Assembly: GCA_963921195.1 (NCBI GenBank)
Contig: OY992539.1
Location: forward strand, 41,434,299-41,498,298
Reading direction: 5' to 3'
DNA from: Pegoplata infirma
Taxonomy: Eukaryota; Arthropoda; Insecta; Diptera; Anthomyiidae
DNA length: 64,000 nt
Positions 1 to 11,664 of this stretch are shown piece by piece (position 1 is the stretch's first letter; each line of letters starts with the position of its first letter). The notes beneath the pieces are model-generated. The model searched no databases, was not told where the DNA came from, and saw only the letters and a list, made by a program, of their open reading frames with translations. The position numbers were made by a program, and so were the translations under genes.

Positions 1-2905
1 TATTTTTTATAAAAAAGTACTATATTGGTACTTGTTATAAAAAAGTACTATATTGGTACTTTTATAAAAAAGTAAAAAAAAAATGATGTGCTTTTTTGTG
101 AAAAATTTTGTAAAAAAGGTCTATTGGTGGGTACTTTTTATATTAAAGTTCTATTTTGGTACCACAAAAGAACCAAAAAGCAATATTTTTATATTACAGT
201 TAAAAAGTACTATTTTTAAATTAAAATTTAAACTTTTACTTAGAACAGGTAGAAAAAAGATCGAGAATATAGCGTGAACGTTCTTGTCACCTTAAAATTT
301 CTTTCAAAAATACTATTTTGTTTTTTTTTTTTTTAATAAATAGTACCAATTTGATACTTTTTATAAAATACATACTAACATTTTTGTACGTTTTAACCAA
401 ATGTACCAAAAATACTTTCTTTCTACTCTTACCAAAATTTTATTAAAAAGTGTATTTTGCGATACTTTTTATTTTGAAAGTAAAAGTACTTCTTGTTTTT
501 TAAAGTATTTCTTCTTTTTTTATAAAATACTACCATTTTTGTACATTTAAACTAAATGTACCAAAATTATAAAAAAGTATTATTTTGGTACTACATTAGT
601 ACTTTTAATAAAAAGAGCTATTTGGGTACTGTTTTAAAAAATCTCTTTTGGTAATTTAAATAACGAAATACCAATTTGTTTTTCTTTTTTGTAAAAAAGT
701 ACTTTTTTGGTACTTTATATAAAATAATTCCAATTTGATTAATTTTATTAAAATAAAATATACCAAAAAGTATTTTCTTTGTACCTTTTATCAACATTTT
801 ATTAAAAATAATCTATTACAATATTTTAGTACTTTATTAAAAAGTACAAAAAAATACTTTTTCGGATAGATGGACTCAATTTCTTTTAAATTATGTAAAA
901 TTTGTATGGTCCCAGTTGGCAAAATAATATCACCCCTGACATACTGCTGACTCTCCCTTTATGAAATCGATGACATCTTTATAAAATTTTTCAAAATGTC
1001 ATCAATGACATATCAGCAGTTGGTCAGCAGTGTCCACCAGTATCGGTGGTCACTAACAATTCGTTTAAACAACTGCTGACATGTCATCGATGACTTTTAA
1101 AAAAATTGTATGAAGATGTCAGCAATTTTATAAAGGGAAAGTCAGCAGTATGTCAGGGGTGATTTTTTTGCCGACTGGGGTACTATATATTTTAAAGAAC
1201 TTTCCTCTCCCATACTTTTTATTAAAATGTACTATTTTGGTAATTATGAAAAATACTTATTTTAGTACTTTTCTTTGTAAAAAAGTACCATTATTGTAAT
1301 TAAAAAAAAATTGTATTTAAGTACTTTTTATAAAAACGGTATTATTTTGGTTTGTTTAAGACAAGTGTCAATTTGATACTTTTTGTAAAAAAGTACTGTT
1401 TGGTACTTTTAATAAAAAAGTAATATTTTGGTACTATTTATAAAAATAAAAACTATTTTGGTACTTTTTATAAAAAAGTACTTTTTTTGGTACTTTTTAT
1501 AAAATAATACCATTTTGGTAAATTTTATTCAAATAAAATGTACAAAAATTGTTTTTCTATGTACCTTTTTTCAACATTTAATTTAAAAAAAATCAATTTT
1601 TGTACACTTTATTAAATAGTACAATGCATTTTGTTGCTAATTATAAAAAAGTAAAATTTTGGTACTTTATTAAAAAGTACAAAAAATACTTTTTTTGATA
1701 GATGGACTCATTTTTTTTTTTAATAAAGTATAATTTGTATGGTACTATATATTTTAAAGAACTTTCCTCATACATACTTTTTTTTAAAAAAGTACTATTA
1801 TTGCATTTTTTATGAAAAATACCTATTTTGGTATTTTTATAAAAAAAAGTACTTTTTATAAAATAATACCATTTTGGTAAATTTTATTAAAATAAAATGA
1901 ACAAAAAAGTATTTTCTTTTTACCTTTTATCAAGGTTTTATTTAAAAAATCTATTTGTACACTTTATTAAATAGTTCTATGTAGTTGGTGGTTTTTTTTT
2001 AAAGTAAAATGTTGGTACTTTATAAAAAAGTACAAAAAAAAAAACTTTTGGAAGGAAATTGAGTCCAATTTCTTTTAAATTAAGTAAAATATTTATGGTA
2101 CAAACTACATATTTTAGGGAACTTTCCTCGTACATACTTTTTATTAAAATGTACTATTTTGGTACTTTTTATGAAAAATACCCATTTTGGTACTTTTTGA
2201 AAATAAAAGTACCATTATGGTACTTTTTATAAAAAATAGTATTTTATTTTTTTTATTTTGGTTCGTTTAAGACAAAAGTATCAATTTGTTATTTTTATAA
2301 AAAAAGTACTATTTTGGTACTTTTTATAAAAAAGCTTTTTTTTTTGTACTTTTTATAAAAATACTATTTTAGTACGTTTTATAAAATATGTATTACTATT
2401 TGATAGATTTTATTAAAAAAAATGTTAAAGAAAAAATACTTTTTACTTTTTATCAACATTTTTTAAAAGTGACATTTTCGTACTTTAAAAAAAAGCACAA
2501 TGTATATTATTATTTTTAATAAAAAGTACTATGTATTTTGATACTTTTTTAAAATACTTTTTTAGATAGATGGACCCAATTTTTTTGTGAGCAAAATAGA
2601 AGTGTAAAGAAAGAAAAACGTATGAAAATCAAAAAAAAAAATCTATTTAAGTTCTTTTTACAAAAAAAGTATTTTGGTACAATTTACCAAAAAGGTACTA
2701 TTTTTGTACTTAAAACTGAATGTATATCTGTTCGAAATGGTTTATTTTCAAATCAATTTTATAAATCTTCTTATTTAATACTTTTTTATAAAAAGTACGA
2801 CAGTATGACTTTTTTATAAAAAAAGTATCAAAATAGTACTTTCTTATGATTTTGGTAGCAAAAAAGTCCTTTTTTCCAAAAAAAAGTATACCAAAACACA
2901 CTTTT
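1..2905. repeat. Degenerate GTAC-palindrome tandem array
   Basis: The whole stretch is built from variants of a roughly 26-base motif, AAAAAGTACTATTTTGGTAC followed by TTTTTATAA, in which GTAC and AAAGTAC/GTACTTT make each unit nearly self-complementary. Longer blocks recur on top of this: GATAGATGGACTCA appears near 864, 1697 and (as GATAGATGGACCCA) 2564, and a CTTTCCTC...ACATAC block recurs near 1200, 1765 and 2125. This suggests a poorly homogenised higher-order repeat. No coding potential is credible; the short open frames are low-complexity. A foldback element interrupts it at 911-1179. Confidence 0.85.
911..1179. mobile_element. 269-bp foldback/MITE-like element with empty site in window
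   Basis: The two halves are inverted copies of each other. The left end reads CCCAGTTGGCAAAATAATAT and the right end is its near complement ending GCCGACTGGG; the complementarity continues through TGACATACTGCTGAC and GTCATCGATGAC blocks to a centre near 1045 (CCACC...GGTGG). Flanking sequence is TATGGT on the left and GTACTATA on the right. The array copy near 1740 reads TGTATGGTACTATATATT without the element, giving an empty site and a target duplication of GT (or GGT). No transposase is present. The short duplication does not assign a superfamily. Confidence 0.8.
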
Positions 2906-2928
2906 GAATAAAATTTGAATTTTTAATT

Positions 2929-2955
2929 AATTAATTAATTAATTAATTAATTAAG
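2929..2955. repeat. (TTAA)n microsatellite
   Basis: About seven consecutive TTAA units lie just outside the GTAC-type array. Simple-sequence DNA with no other signal. Confidence 0.95.
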
Positions 2956-4685
2956 CAAAAATAAGACTTCTTTTGGGAGCAGTAACAATATGGCAAAAAA
3001 TGTGTAAGATTTTTTCAGATTTTAACTTTAGAGCTTGACAGAAGCGTTATAATACGATGGTAGTGCTGATTGGAGGGACATCACCAAAAATTATAGATTG
3101 TGTTGTTGCATTGTCTTTTAAACGTGCTTCAAGGAAGCAACGGTGAAAAACGGTGGATAAAAAAAATTCATGTGTAGTTTGAAATCTCGGGTGTAATTTT
3201 GAATGCATCCATTTGTAAATTAGAATTTCTTTAGTGGCAACAGAGCTCTAATTTTTATCTTTTTTCAAAATTTTTCCTAAAAGTAGGCCACAAAAAACGT
3301 GCTTACTTTGTTGCACAGTGTAATTAAATTTTGAACAAAATCAAAATATGTAATTATAATTTTATTTTTAATCTTTCAACGTTTTTTTAGTTTTTGTAAT
3401 TCTTTGTTTTTTTTTTTTTGTTTGCTATTTCTGGAGTCTTTTTTCTAATCTATTAAATATTTTTTATTTTAAGCTGAGATTTATAATAAAATCTTTTAAG
3501 ATTAATTTTTATGTAAAAATTGACCTTAGACACTGAATTCACTCAATATGTATAATAATAATTTTATTAAGTGGACAGCAAATAAAAAATATCATGGGAA
3601 AATACAAAACATTTTCTTATCAATGTAAAGTTAGAAAAATTTTAAAATACATAATCATTTTTTTATAACCTCTTAATCTAAACAATAGGTGCGTTTTGTC
3701 TGAAAAAAAATAATGAAATCTTTTAAAAAGTTAAGGAAATACCAATTTTTAATAATGAAAATATTTTTGAGCATACTTTTAGGCTGCAGTTTTAAAAAAC
3801 TATTGCATTTTTATAAGTAGATGTTGCTGGGCAAATAAAATAAACTATTTCTCAGCATACTTTTAGGATGTAGTTAAAAGAAATTTATATATTCATAAAA
3901 AGACAACACTAGTAAAAGTTTATAGAAAGTTTTAGACATTAAAACTTATAAATTTTCCATGCAAGAATTACTTTGATTAAAGTTTATTAAACTTTTACTG
4001 TTCATTGACCTTTTATTCAAAATTATTTCAATAATTTATTATTATTTGAAAATATATTAAAAGTGTTTAAGTGTTTAAAATTTTTTATTATTTTTAAACT
4101 TTAATTTGCATAAACATTTCATTTGAAAATTTAGCAAATTACATGCAATATTGAAATGTTTAAATACAATAATTCAAGAAAAAATCCAAACAAATCATGG
4201 CAATTGCTAATTAAACAAAATACAAGATACATTTCAAAGATTTCTATTATGATTTTGAGGAAGTTGTAGCGGAATCATGTACTTTTGGCATTTTGTATAC
4301 AATTGTATGAAAATGAAAATATCAAAATAATTAAATACTTTCATATTTTTAGACAGAGGGCAATAAACAATAACAATTGATAAATAAAAACATCATCATC
4401 ATAAAGTTCAAAAGTTTTTGGGTATTGTTTAAATTTTTGTATAACAACCTTCTTTTTTTGTTTGTTTTTAAACAATGGATTATGTTTAATATTTGTGCGT
4501 TAACAGTTTTTTTTTTTCTTGAATTTTATAATAGATTATTATCATTATTAAAAAATAACAATACGAAACTATTCGTATAAAGGGGTATTTCATTTGAAAA
4601 TTTATAAATTGAAAAAAATTATGAGATATTTCAGATCAGATTCTAAGAATTTTTTACAAATTCTATGTAATAGTTTTCCTATACA
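2956..4685. other. A+T-rich DNA without recognisable feature
   Basis: I see no gene, tandem array or terminal-repeat element here. Open frames are short and rich in Ile, Lys, Asn and Phe, as expected from base composition. Motifs such as GCATACTTTTAGG recur twice near 3770 and 3855 but are not extended enough to define a repeat. Confidence 0.6.
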
Positions 4686-4689
4686 AAAT

Positions 4690-4960
4690 CTGTGTTACAG
4701 GTTATTATAACTTTGTGCTAATGTTTGTAACTATCTGAAGTATTAGTCCTAGATCTACCTTCAAGTTTACCAATCGACTCATAATCAATTTTTGAGTCGA
4801 TTTAGCAATGTCTGTCTGCCCATGAAAACGTTGTAATCACGATACAGGTCACAAAAATCAATATACTTGGCAAAGAAAGTTTATATTATATTTTTACAAT
4901 CGACCTTTTTACCTGTTTAAACACTAATTCATATAAGTTTTATATGTATCCGTCCGACTT
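4690..4960 (+). repeat. Relic of a dispersed TCTGTCTG-containing repeat
   Basis: GTGCTAATGTTTGTAACTA, a block reading tattagtcctagatctacc, and GAGTCGATTTAGCAATGTC followed by TGTCTGCC match in order the copies near 32575-32640 and 11805-11860. This is an old copy of the fly-type dispersed repeat related to family C. No coding potential. The element boundaries are eroded. Confidence 0.55.
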
Positions 4961-5369
4961 CTGCCACCCTAATGTTCATAATTTCATATCTTTAGTTTGG
5001 TAGGAAACATTTTAATCGTCTAAATAAGCGTAAATTTGATATGATTAAAGCATAATTTTAAATAAATATTTGCAATTTTAAGTATGCAATATTTAAAATG
5101 TTTCTATCAATTAACATAAGGAAAACTGAAAGTTAATCTGTGTTTGAAGTTATGTGATTTTGTGTTATTTCATTATTATGTAAGATATTTATTTAAAATA
5201 TATGCAAGTTAATTTGATACATATTAGATCGTATTGATTTCCTTATGAAATGAAAATTATTTTTTCAAAAAGAATTCATAAAATAGTTTTAGTTATTAAA
5301 AAAAGCTTATGCTATGTTTTCAACATATTGAAAGAAATCAAAAAAAATAAATTAACGCAAGGGGAAAAT
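4961..5369. other. A+T-rich DNA without recognisable feature
   Basis: Nothing beyond low-complexity A+T sequence is visible. The composition changes sharply at about 5370 to the more G+C-rich non-LTR element that follows. Confidence 0.55.
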
Positions 5370-5599
5370 ATACCACGCCACCGCACCGGCGGTTTCCCCT
5401 TCTATGGACTTGTAGATGGGCCTGCGCCTCTTTAGGACGACTTCTCGGGGCGTAGATTAGACCTCACTTGTCTTACCGCCGTTGTCGATTTATCTACGAA
5501 TATAACACCTTACCACAAATTGAAGAGTGAGATGGGAGCAATGGCTCCAAATGGGCAGGATTTTGTTTTTCTCATGTAGGTGGTCTTCAGATGCCAATG

Positions 5600-6893
5600 A
5601 AAGACGACCAGACCGTGGCGGCATTGTCGATAAGGGTACGACCTATGGCTTTGTACGTTGTCAAGATCATCTCCTTGTCTTTGCACCAGGTACTCCCTTT
5701 TACTCGCCTGGTCATCTATTCAGCGTGCCTGGCGAATATAAAGAGTCTATCGAAGTGGACCCCAAGAATCTTGAGGTTTTTTTGAGTTGAGTTCTAGAGT
5801 TCGTGGTAGCTGTTAATATGTTCCTCCAGGTCTTCGATATCCCTGCCTGTGCACAAAATTGTGCAGTCATCGGCGTAGGATATATTTTTCAGACATGAGA
5901 GTACGGTCGGGATTTTGAAGATTATGGTATTAAACAGGATGTGGGAATGACCCCACCTTGTGGCACACGCTGTTTATTTCTTCTAAATCACGACTTTGAA
6001 CCTCTGAACTCAACATATGACTGCCTCACAGCAATGTAGTTTGCTAACCATCTTTTGTTGGGAACGAGGAGTAATAGTAATACATGTCTTGCAAAAGCAT
6101 CGTGTGTCAGACCGTGTCTAAGGCCTCAGACAGATCGAAAGTGACCACTTTGGTCCCCTCTTGTGGACACTTTTAAGGTATCCGGCTATGGCTGTCGTCA
6201 TTTCGCACAGCGCAGTCGTTGTGCTGTGCACAGAAGGAAAGCCATGTTGATGGTCTGCCATGCAGAGATTCTCCCTGGACGAAGGAAGAAAGACAGATTC
6301 CAGGATCTTCACCACTAGACACAGTAGAGTTATCGGTCTGTATGAGCTCCCCAAGTTAATAGGTTTCCTAGGTTTGGGAACGGGAATAATCTTCCCAAGA
6401 TTCCACATATCGGTAATCTCTAATGCTAATTGTTTCCGCCATGTGTGCCAACCATTCTCCCCCACTTGTTTGAGCATAATCATTGCAATACCTATTGTTG
6501 TGGAGCCTTTCACTGCCCTGATAGCTTTGGACACAGTGACGCCGGTGTGATCTCTTTATCTTATGTCAGAGGTAGAGATCAATCTTCCTTCAGATGCCTC
6601 GGTGGTCTTTGTTGGATTTGGCCAGATGCTCTACAAACTGTCGGTTTAAGGCAACACCTTTGGGAATCAAGCGTCGTGCCACTTACGAAAGTGAGAGTAG
6701 GTATTCCGCTTCTGCGGGGATTGGAAACGTTTTTTATTGTTAACCAAAGACGTTTAACACCCTTATCCGACTCTTCTAGGTGCCGTAACCACAGATCTTT
6801 GCAGTAAGCAAAGACTATAGCTTCAATCTCTGCGCTCCGTTGCCTTAAACGTGGGTCCGCTGTAATTTTCCTCCGGATGGCATCTCGTCGCAT
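5600..6893 (-). pseudogene. Reverse transcriptase relic, family H
   Basis: The frame at 6579-6893 matches the linker before the palm (NVSNPRRSGIPTLTF). The frame at 6118-6534 has GKIIPVPKPRKP, YRPITLL and the HGF...STTTAL block of RT fingers. A frameshift then moves motif A (FDLSEALDTV) to another frame. Motif B reads RVPQGGVIP, and a further frameshift precedes ISYADDCTIL, the catalytic Asp pair. The thumb reads LTTYKAIGRTLID. The catalytic Asp residues survive, but at least three frame changes make it non-functional. Confidence 0.8.
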
Positions 6894-7341
6894 GACATCC
6901 TCAAGCGGGAAGTTCAGGCGTTAACGGTGATCGGATTGTGATAAGAGTTGACGGCGATATAGGCATGTCAGGTGGTGAATGCTACAAGGTCGGGGCTGAC
7001 TATTGAAAGATCTGGTGAGCTACGACAATTTGAGGTTTTTCGGCGAAGATGTTGCCTCTCGCATCATTTTCCAGCTCAGAGTGCCAGATATCATGGTCCG
7101 AATTTAGGTCACCGAGTATGACTCTGTGTCAGCCTTCATTAATAACTCAATGGGAGGACGATATCCTGGACGGCAGGCCGCTGTTGGAGGGATGTAGCTA
7201 TTTACAAACTTAATCTCAACCTCTACAGATTGAATGGCGATCCCCTGGAGTTCCAAGTGATCGTCGTTCCATGTGGTGGTCAACGTATGAAAGTTAACAG
7301 AGTTATGGACAAGAAAAATAAGTCCGCCTCCTTTTTCCCTC

Positions 7342-7527
7342 TCAAGGTCCTGCCTTAATAGCTCGACGAGCAGGAAAGGGAATACTGCTTGTCAGCTTAG
7401 TCTCTTGGATGGCCGCGATCGGTATGCGTCTCCTGTTTATGAAGTCCGTAACTGCCTTTATCTTTCTGCTCAACCCGTTGCAATTGTACAATAATATCTT
7501 AAAATCAAGACCAAGTGAAGGTTCCAA
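7342..7527 (-). pseudogene. APE-type endonuclease N-terminus, family H
   Basis: The 61-codon frame contains LLYNCNGLSRKI and AAIQETKLTSS. In APE-type endonucleases of non-LTR elements the Asn of the first block and the Glu of the QET block are active-site residues, and both are kept. The domain should run for about 220 residues and is interrupted after this start. Downstream sequence to about 6900 holds further fragments in other frames. In the active element this enzyme would nick the target DNA to prime reverse transcription. Confidence 0.75.
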
Positions 7528-7667
7528 CGGGCTAACCCTTGTGGTAGGCTGTTCGTCAGTAGGGTCTTGTCCTGCGTCACCACCAGGTGCCCTACGTCCG
7601 TTGGCAGTCTAACGGCTTTCGCAACAGGGACGATGAAGTCCGGTCTGTAAATATCGACATTCCTCAG

Positions 7668-7762
7668 TCACGAGCAGCGTAGGTGAGCACGGTTTCCGCA
7701 CGTAGCACATCTGATTGACTTGGTCTTACCAGTAAAAGACCTTTCACACCTGTTACACATGT
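7668..7762 (-). pseudogene. PHD/zinc-like Cys-His motif of family H
   Basis: The minus-strand reading gives NMCNRCERSFTGKT followed by KSIRCATCGNRAHLRCS and then a stop. The spacing C-x2-C, C-x2-C, x4-H, x2-C resembles the PHD-like finger that precedes the endonuclease in some insect non-LTR elements. The endonuclease start lies about 140 bases further along on the same strand. It presumably binds nucleic acid in the ribonucleoprotein. Only this short piece is readable, so no start codon is assigned. Confidence 0.55.
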
Positions 7763-7905
7763 TGTCAGTGGTCCATGGTTGTGTTCAATAACATGGGATT
7801 TGGGGGTGCTTTGTACGTACATGCTGCACATGGTTTGAAGTCCTTGGGCGGGGTTGTTATTCCCGCGTCTGCTGCAACTGCTGTGAAGGCTGAAACTATT
7901 GCACT

Positions 7906-8990
7906 TACTGCTTTCGGTGTTAAATTTTTAAAAAACAATTTTTAAAGAATTTTTTTTTTTAAAAACTAATATTCTGAAACTGATACATATTTTCTACAAT
8001 ATGTTTTTTTTTCGCTTCAAAAACTATTTAAATTAGCTATTTTTTTTTATTTTTTGCAAATATTTGTAAACATATTTGTTTACATTTTAAAATTCTATGT
8101 AGTGACACACTTTATGGAGCATAACGAATGTGTAGGAGACAACAAACACCCTTTTTGTCTGTATCTTCCGACCAAGAAAATGATACACCAAGGTAAATAT
8201 GTAGACAGTTCAGTCTATAGAATGCTTACAATAAAAGCCAAAATGTACCTTAAAAGAAAAATACCGCTGAAAGCCAAGTTCTGGAACCAGAAAATAAATA
8301 TAATACACAAATATGTTACAAAAAATAAAATAAATGTAAAAACAAAATTACAGTGTCTGCTGCGCTTACACACACGTTGTCAAAGACGCAACTCTGCATT
8401 GCTACAGAGTCAATATATTATACAAACAGACAAAGTTGTAGACATTTAAACTCCTACATGTAACAAACACGTGCCATGACATGAAAAACATTTTTTTTTT
8501 ATTCTTGTAGGTAAAGTTTTTCTTTTTTGAAATTTTCTGGTTGCTGGTGTATGAATGAACAAAAATGAAAGACTTTATTGAATTTTATGACTTCCTCTCA
8601 CACATTTTCTAGAGTTTTAATCACGACAACGGAAAGAAGTAAATGCGTTTAAGTGCGTTTGCATGAGAAATAAATAATAAAAAAAAAATGTCATACAAAC
8701 GATGACGACAAAGAATTATATAATGATGATCATCATAACGTCAAGAACCTCAAACTCACAGCACAAATATAACGAGCTTAAATAACAAACACACAATTTT
8801 GATTAAAGAAAAAAAAATTATGACACAATTTTCAACAATTCAACTCTATTCTTTATGTTACAAAAGATGTGGGAGAAGTTCAAACATAGACAACTTTTTT
8901 TGTATGATTTCCACACTTTAAAACAGAGGTTCTCAATTGATTTAACTGTGGGGTTACCTAGAGGCAATGCACCTTTAATAACTCATCAAA
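7906..8990. other. A+T-rich DNA with one unassigned 131-codon frame
   Basis: A 131-codon plus-strand frame lies at 8054-8449. It is rich in Lys, Ile and Gln, shows no domain or signal I recognise, and may be chance. A pyrimidine tract running into TAG|GTAAAG lies at 8490-8516 and is listed separately. Nothing else in the stretch resembles a gene or transposon. Confidence 0.5.
8490..8516 (+). promoter_or_regulatory. Weak candidate recursive splice site
   Basis: Ten T residues followed by ATTCTTGTAG lead directly into GTAAAGTTTT, so a 3' splice site (TAG) is abutted by a GT donor at 8511. The donor is weaker than consensus, having A at +5. It is on the same strand as the better candidate at 62442. 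Chance is quite possible in such T-rich DNA. Confidence 0.2.
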
Positions 8991-9093
8991 GCTCCATTAT
9001 TCTTAAGTCTTACGAATGATCCCCCTACCACTGCAGTTCATTGCGTTGATCAGGTAAATAAGGAGTGGAAAGGAGGAAAGGGGAGTAGTGTTT

Positions 9094-10275
9094 GTGGCAG
9101 GGAAGACCTCCGTGGAAAGTTTATTCCACATATGGGTTGTACGGCCGAAACACGAGTTTTATTCATAATGCGTTGTGGGAAACAAAAGACAATCCATTAC
9201 AAACAGATGAGATCCTCTGGACAAACGAGTACTCCGAACAAATACTCTTGCTTCGGAAATTAGTTCACTTATCTCAGCAAAACACCTCTCATAGTAATGT
9301 CGATGGAACAGTATCACACAACATTCCGACAATGCTCTCAAGAATTAAAAGAGTTGATTACCCTTTTAAGAATAATAAGCTTAACTGCACTACTTTGTAC
9401 ACGGTCCAGAAGCCTCAAAACAGTCTCTAAAGCTCCTGCCCTTACATGGGAGTTGTATTCCATATTCGGTCGGATATATCGGATATTTATTGAAAGTGGC
9501 AGGGAAGACCTCCGCGGGAAGTTTATTCCACATAAGGTTTGAGCACCCGAAAAACGATTTTTCTCTATAATGCGAAACAAAGGACAATCGATTACAAACT
9601 GATGCGATCTACTGGACCAACGAGTACTCCGATTAAATAAACCAGCTTCGGGAATAAGTTCACTTATTTCAGCTAAACACCTCTCATAGTAATATCGATA
9701 GAACATTATCACACAACCCACATTCCGACGATGCTCTCCAGAATTAAAAGAGTAGAATACCCTACTGTCATTAATAAGTTTCACCGCACTACTTTATACA
9801 TGCTCCAGAAGCCTTAAAACAGACTCTAAAGCTCCTGCCCTCATATGCGAGTTGTATTCCATTTTCGGTCGGATATATCAGATATATATTGAAAGTGGCA
9901 GGAAAGACCTCCGCAGAGAGTTTATTCCACATACGATTTGTACGACCGAAAAACGAATTTTATAATATAATTCGTTGTGCAAAACAAAGGACAATTACAA
10001 ACATATGCGATCTTCTGGATAAACGAGTACTCCGAACAAATACTCGAGCTTCGGGAATAAGTTCACTTATCTCAGCAAAACACCTCTAGATAGAATAGTG
10101 TCACACAACCCATATTCCTACGATGCTCTAAAGAATCAATAGAGCTGGATACCCTTCTGTCATTAACAAGCTTCACCGCACTACTTTGTACACAGTCCAG
10201 AAGACTCGGTACAGACTCTGAAGCTCCTGCCCATATATGTGATTTTATTTCATTTTCAGTCGGATATAGCTGGTA
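9094..10275 (-). repeat. Three tandem ~400-bp units made of RT thumb sequence
   Basis: GTGGCAGG(G/A)AAGACCTCCG recurs at 9094, 9496 and 9895, and CGGATATA recurs at 9471, 9870 and 10260, giving periods of 402, 399 and about 390. On the minus strand each unit runs from the thumb start (MEYNSH) to NKLPAEVFPATFN and then directly re-enters YIRP..MEYNSH. Junctions lie in ATAT-rich sequence. The upstream unit is in its natural RT context and the other two are duplicates. The units differ by many substitutions, so the duplication is not recent. Confidence 0.85.
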
Positions 10276-10576
10276 TAAATAGTGAGGAGATCGGACGAAG
10301 TAAAAAAGTTTTTACAGCGTTTCAGAAAACCGTTACAGTGTACTGCTTCTTTCGACACTTAAAAAAAAAGCTATTCCAAAAAACATCGCACTAAATTCGC
10401 ATGACCAGAACATCAAGAGTATCCGAAAAATGAATGACAAGTGTTCCTGACATCTGCAAAAGAGTAGATAGGATTTGAAGTTTGACCTAGAGAAGGTCGT
10501 TAAGAAAAATAAGAAAAAGGGTAGGGAAAAGAACAGAACCTTGCGGTACCCCTGATTGAAGCTGAAACTCATCCGA

Positions 10577-11068
10577 TTAGAACCCATCTATAACTACACG
10601 TTTATAACGATCTCTGAGGAAATTTGAAATAAATCGAGAGAAGTCATTACCGACACCAAAGGCATTAAGCTTGGATATGAGCGCACCATGCCACACATAA
10701 ATAAATGCCTTGGAAATATCCAGAGCAACCACCATACTCTTACCAAAATGGTGGATCGAACGACTCCAACGTTCCAAAAGGAACGCCAACAGATCCCCAG
10801 TAGAACGAGTTCTCCGAAGACCATCGTTTAAAACTAGGTTAGTCTCTAGATACCTAACAAGATGACAATTTACCATGCTCTCCATTACTTTCGAGAGCGC
10901 TGAGCATATTGCGATAAGTTCGTAATTATCAGGATTATTAGTTGCACCCTTTTTAGGAATTGGCTGCACATTGGCAATCTTCCAACATGATGGAAAGATT
11001 CCTGTTAGAAAAGACAACATGAAAAGGTTAGCCAGTGGACGAACTAACGTCGAAGCACACTGTTTCAA
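10577..11068 (-). pseudogene. RT palm/fingers, family D
   Basis: The 163-codon frame has CWKIANVQPIPKKG, an RTRST block matching the usual gF(R)..rST, and motif A as VALDISKAFIYVWHGAL, in which the catalytic first Asp is kept but the usual second Asp is Ile. Motif B continues in a shifted frame near 10510-10560 as GVPQGSVLFP. Motif C is not readable. Another copy at 58022-58468 keeps the usual AFDRV. The protein would copy element RNA at the target site. Confidence 0.8.
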
Positions 11069-11231
11069 CAGTGTGCTGTAAGATCTGCAAGAACCCTTTT
11101 AGCCGCACGAGCTCAGAAAAATATCTTGGGCATAGTATGGTATACCCTCTTGATTTCGGGCAGTGGTTGATTGCTTTCCGGCAAGAAAGAATTTCTTGCA
11201 AAAAGGCTCTTTTGACTCTTTTAACAAACGA

Positions 11232-11576
11232 CTAAAAGCTCTTACTGCCCTGAGGGAGCCGAAAGAACTTTAGCAAGTCGTTGTTCGTAAAGTAGCTTTT
11301 CACGACTAAGTACTCTAGCACACTCAGATCTCGACTGTTTTCGTAGCAAATCACTCCAATTTCTGAATGCTTCCTCCCTGGATCTGACTGCATTCCTGCA
11401 AGTCGTCTGGATAAACCAACATTTGTCCCTTGGTTTTGCCGAAATGAGCTTCGATGGAATGACTTCATTCCAAGCACAATAACATTTTCAACCATTTTCG
11501 CCGTGGCGTCGACGTTACCGTCAAGGGAATAGAGTTTCCAGTTGAAACGCGGAAAAAGTCGTTGAGCTCTGCCCAA
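11232..11576 (-). pseudogene. Pre-RT linker fragment, family D
   Basis: The 114-codon frame (ATAKMVENVIVLGMKSF, then PSSFRQNQ-like wording and RLPQGSKSF) sits directly upstream of the RT block on the same strand. It matches the position of the linker between endonuclease and RT in Jockey/CR1-like proteins. No catalytic residues are expected here. Assigned by context more than by motif. Confidence 0.5.
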
Positions 11577-11664
11577 CGAGCACTCTTCATGTTTATGAAA
11601 ATGGAGAGCATTTTGAGTGAAGTTGTTTAATATCTTTTTCTTTTGTTTAACCTTACAGCACTTA

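Larger units (their letters stand above)
5370..7905 (-). mobile_element. Decayed non-LTR retrotransposon (family H)
   Basis: This block is more G+C-rich than its surroundings. Read on the minus strand it carries, in order: a Cys-rich zinc motif (7668-7762), an APE-type endonuclease start (7342-7527), a linker, RT fingers/palm (about 6118-6534), motif A near 6118-6150, motif B (PQGG) near 5955, motif C (YADD) at 5866-5877, and a thumb region to about 5600. Frameshifts and stops separate nearly every block. The thumb wording (TTYKAIGRTLID followed by AATVW) and the zinc motif resemble Jockey-group elements common in insects. I cannot fix the clade. No terminal tail or target duplication was identified. 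Confidence 0.8.
8990..11640 (-). mobile_element. Decayed Jockey/CR1-like non-LTR element (family D) with triplicated thumb
   Basis: Read on the minus strand: pre-RT linker (11232-11576), RT fingers and palm (10577-11068), degenerate motif B near 10510-10560, the thumb region, and the protein's C-terminal end near 8995. The thumb segment is present three times in tandem (about 9094-10275). Related copies occur at 22575-23940 and 57825-58870. No RNase H is seen, and the C-terminal NKLPAEVFP-type block is typical of Jockey/CR1-like proteins. Many stops and frameshifts show it is old. Confidence 0.8.

Noticed and set aside
5527..5790. Plus-strand frames across the G+C-rich block
   Set aside because: The minus strand there encodes recognisable RT thumb and palm; the plus frames have no motif.
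5370..7905. Bacterial contamination or horizontal transfer because of higher G+C
   Set aside because: The reading is a typical insect non-LTR endonuclease/RT with fly-like flanks; no bacterial gene is present.
8054..8449. 131-codon plus-strand frame as a host gene
   Set aside because: Lys/Ile/Gln-rich with no domain, no promoter, splice or poly-A context and no second copy. Chance cannot be excluded.
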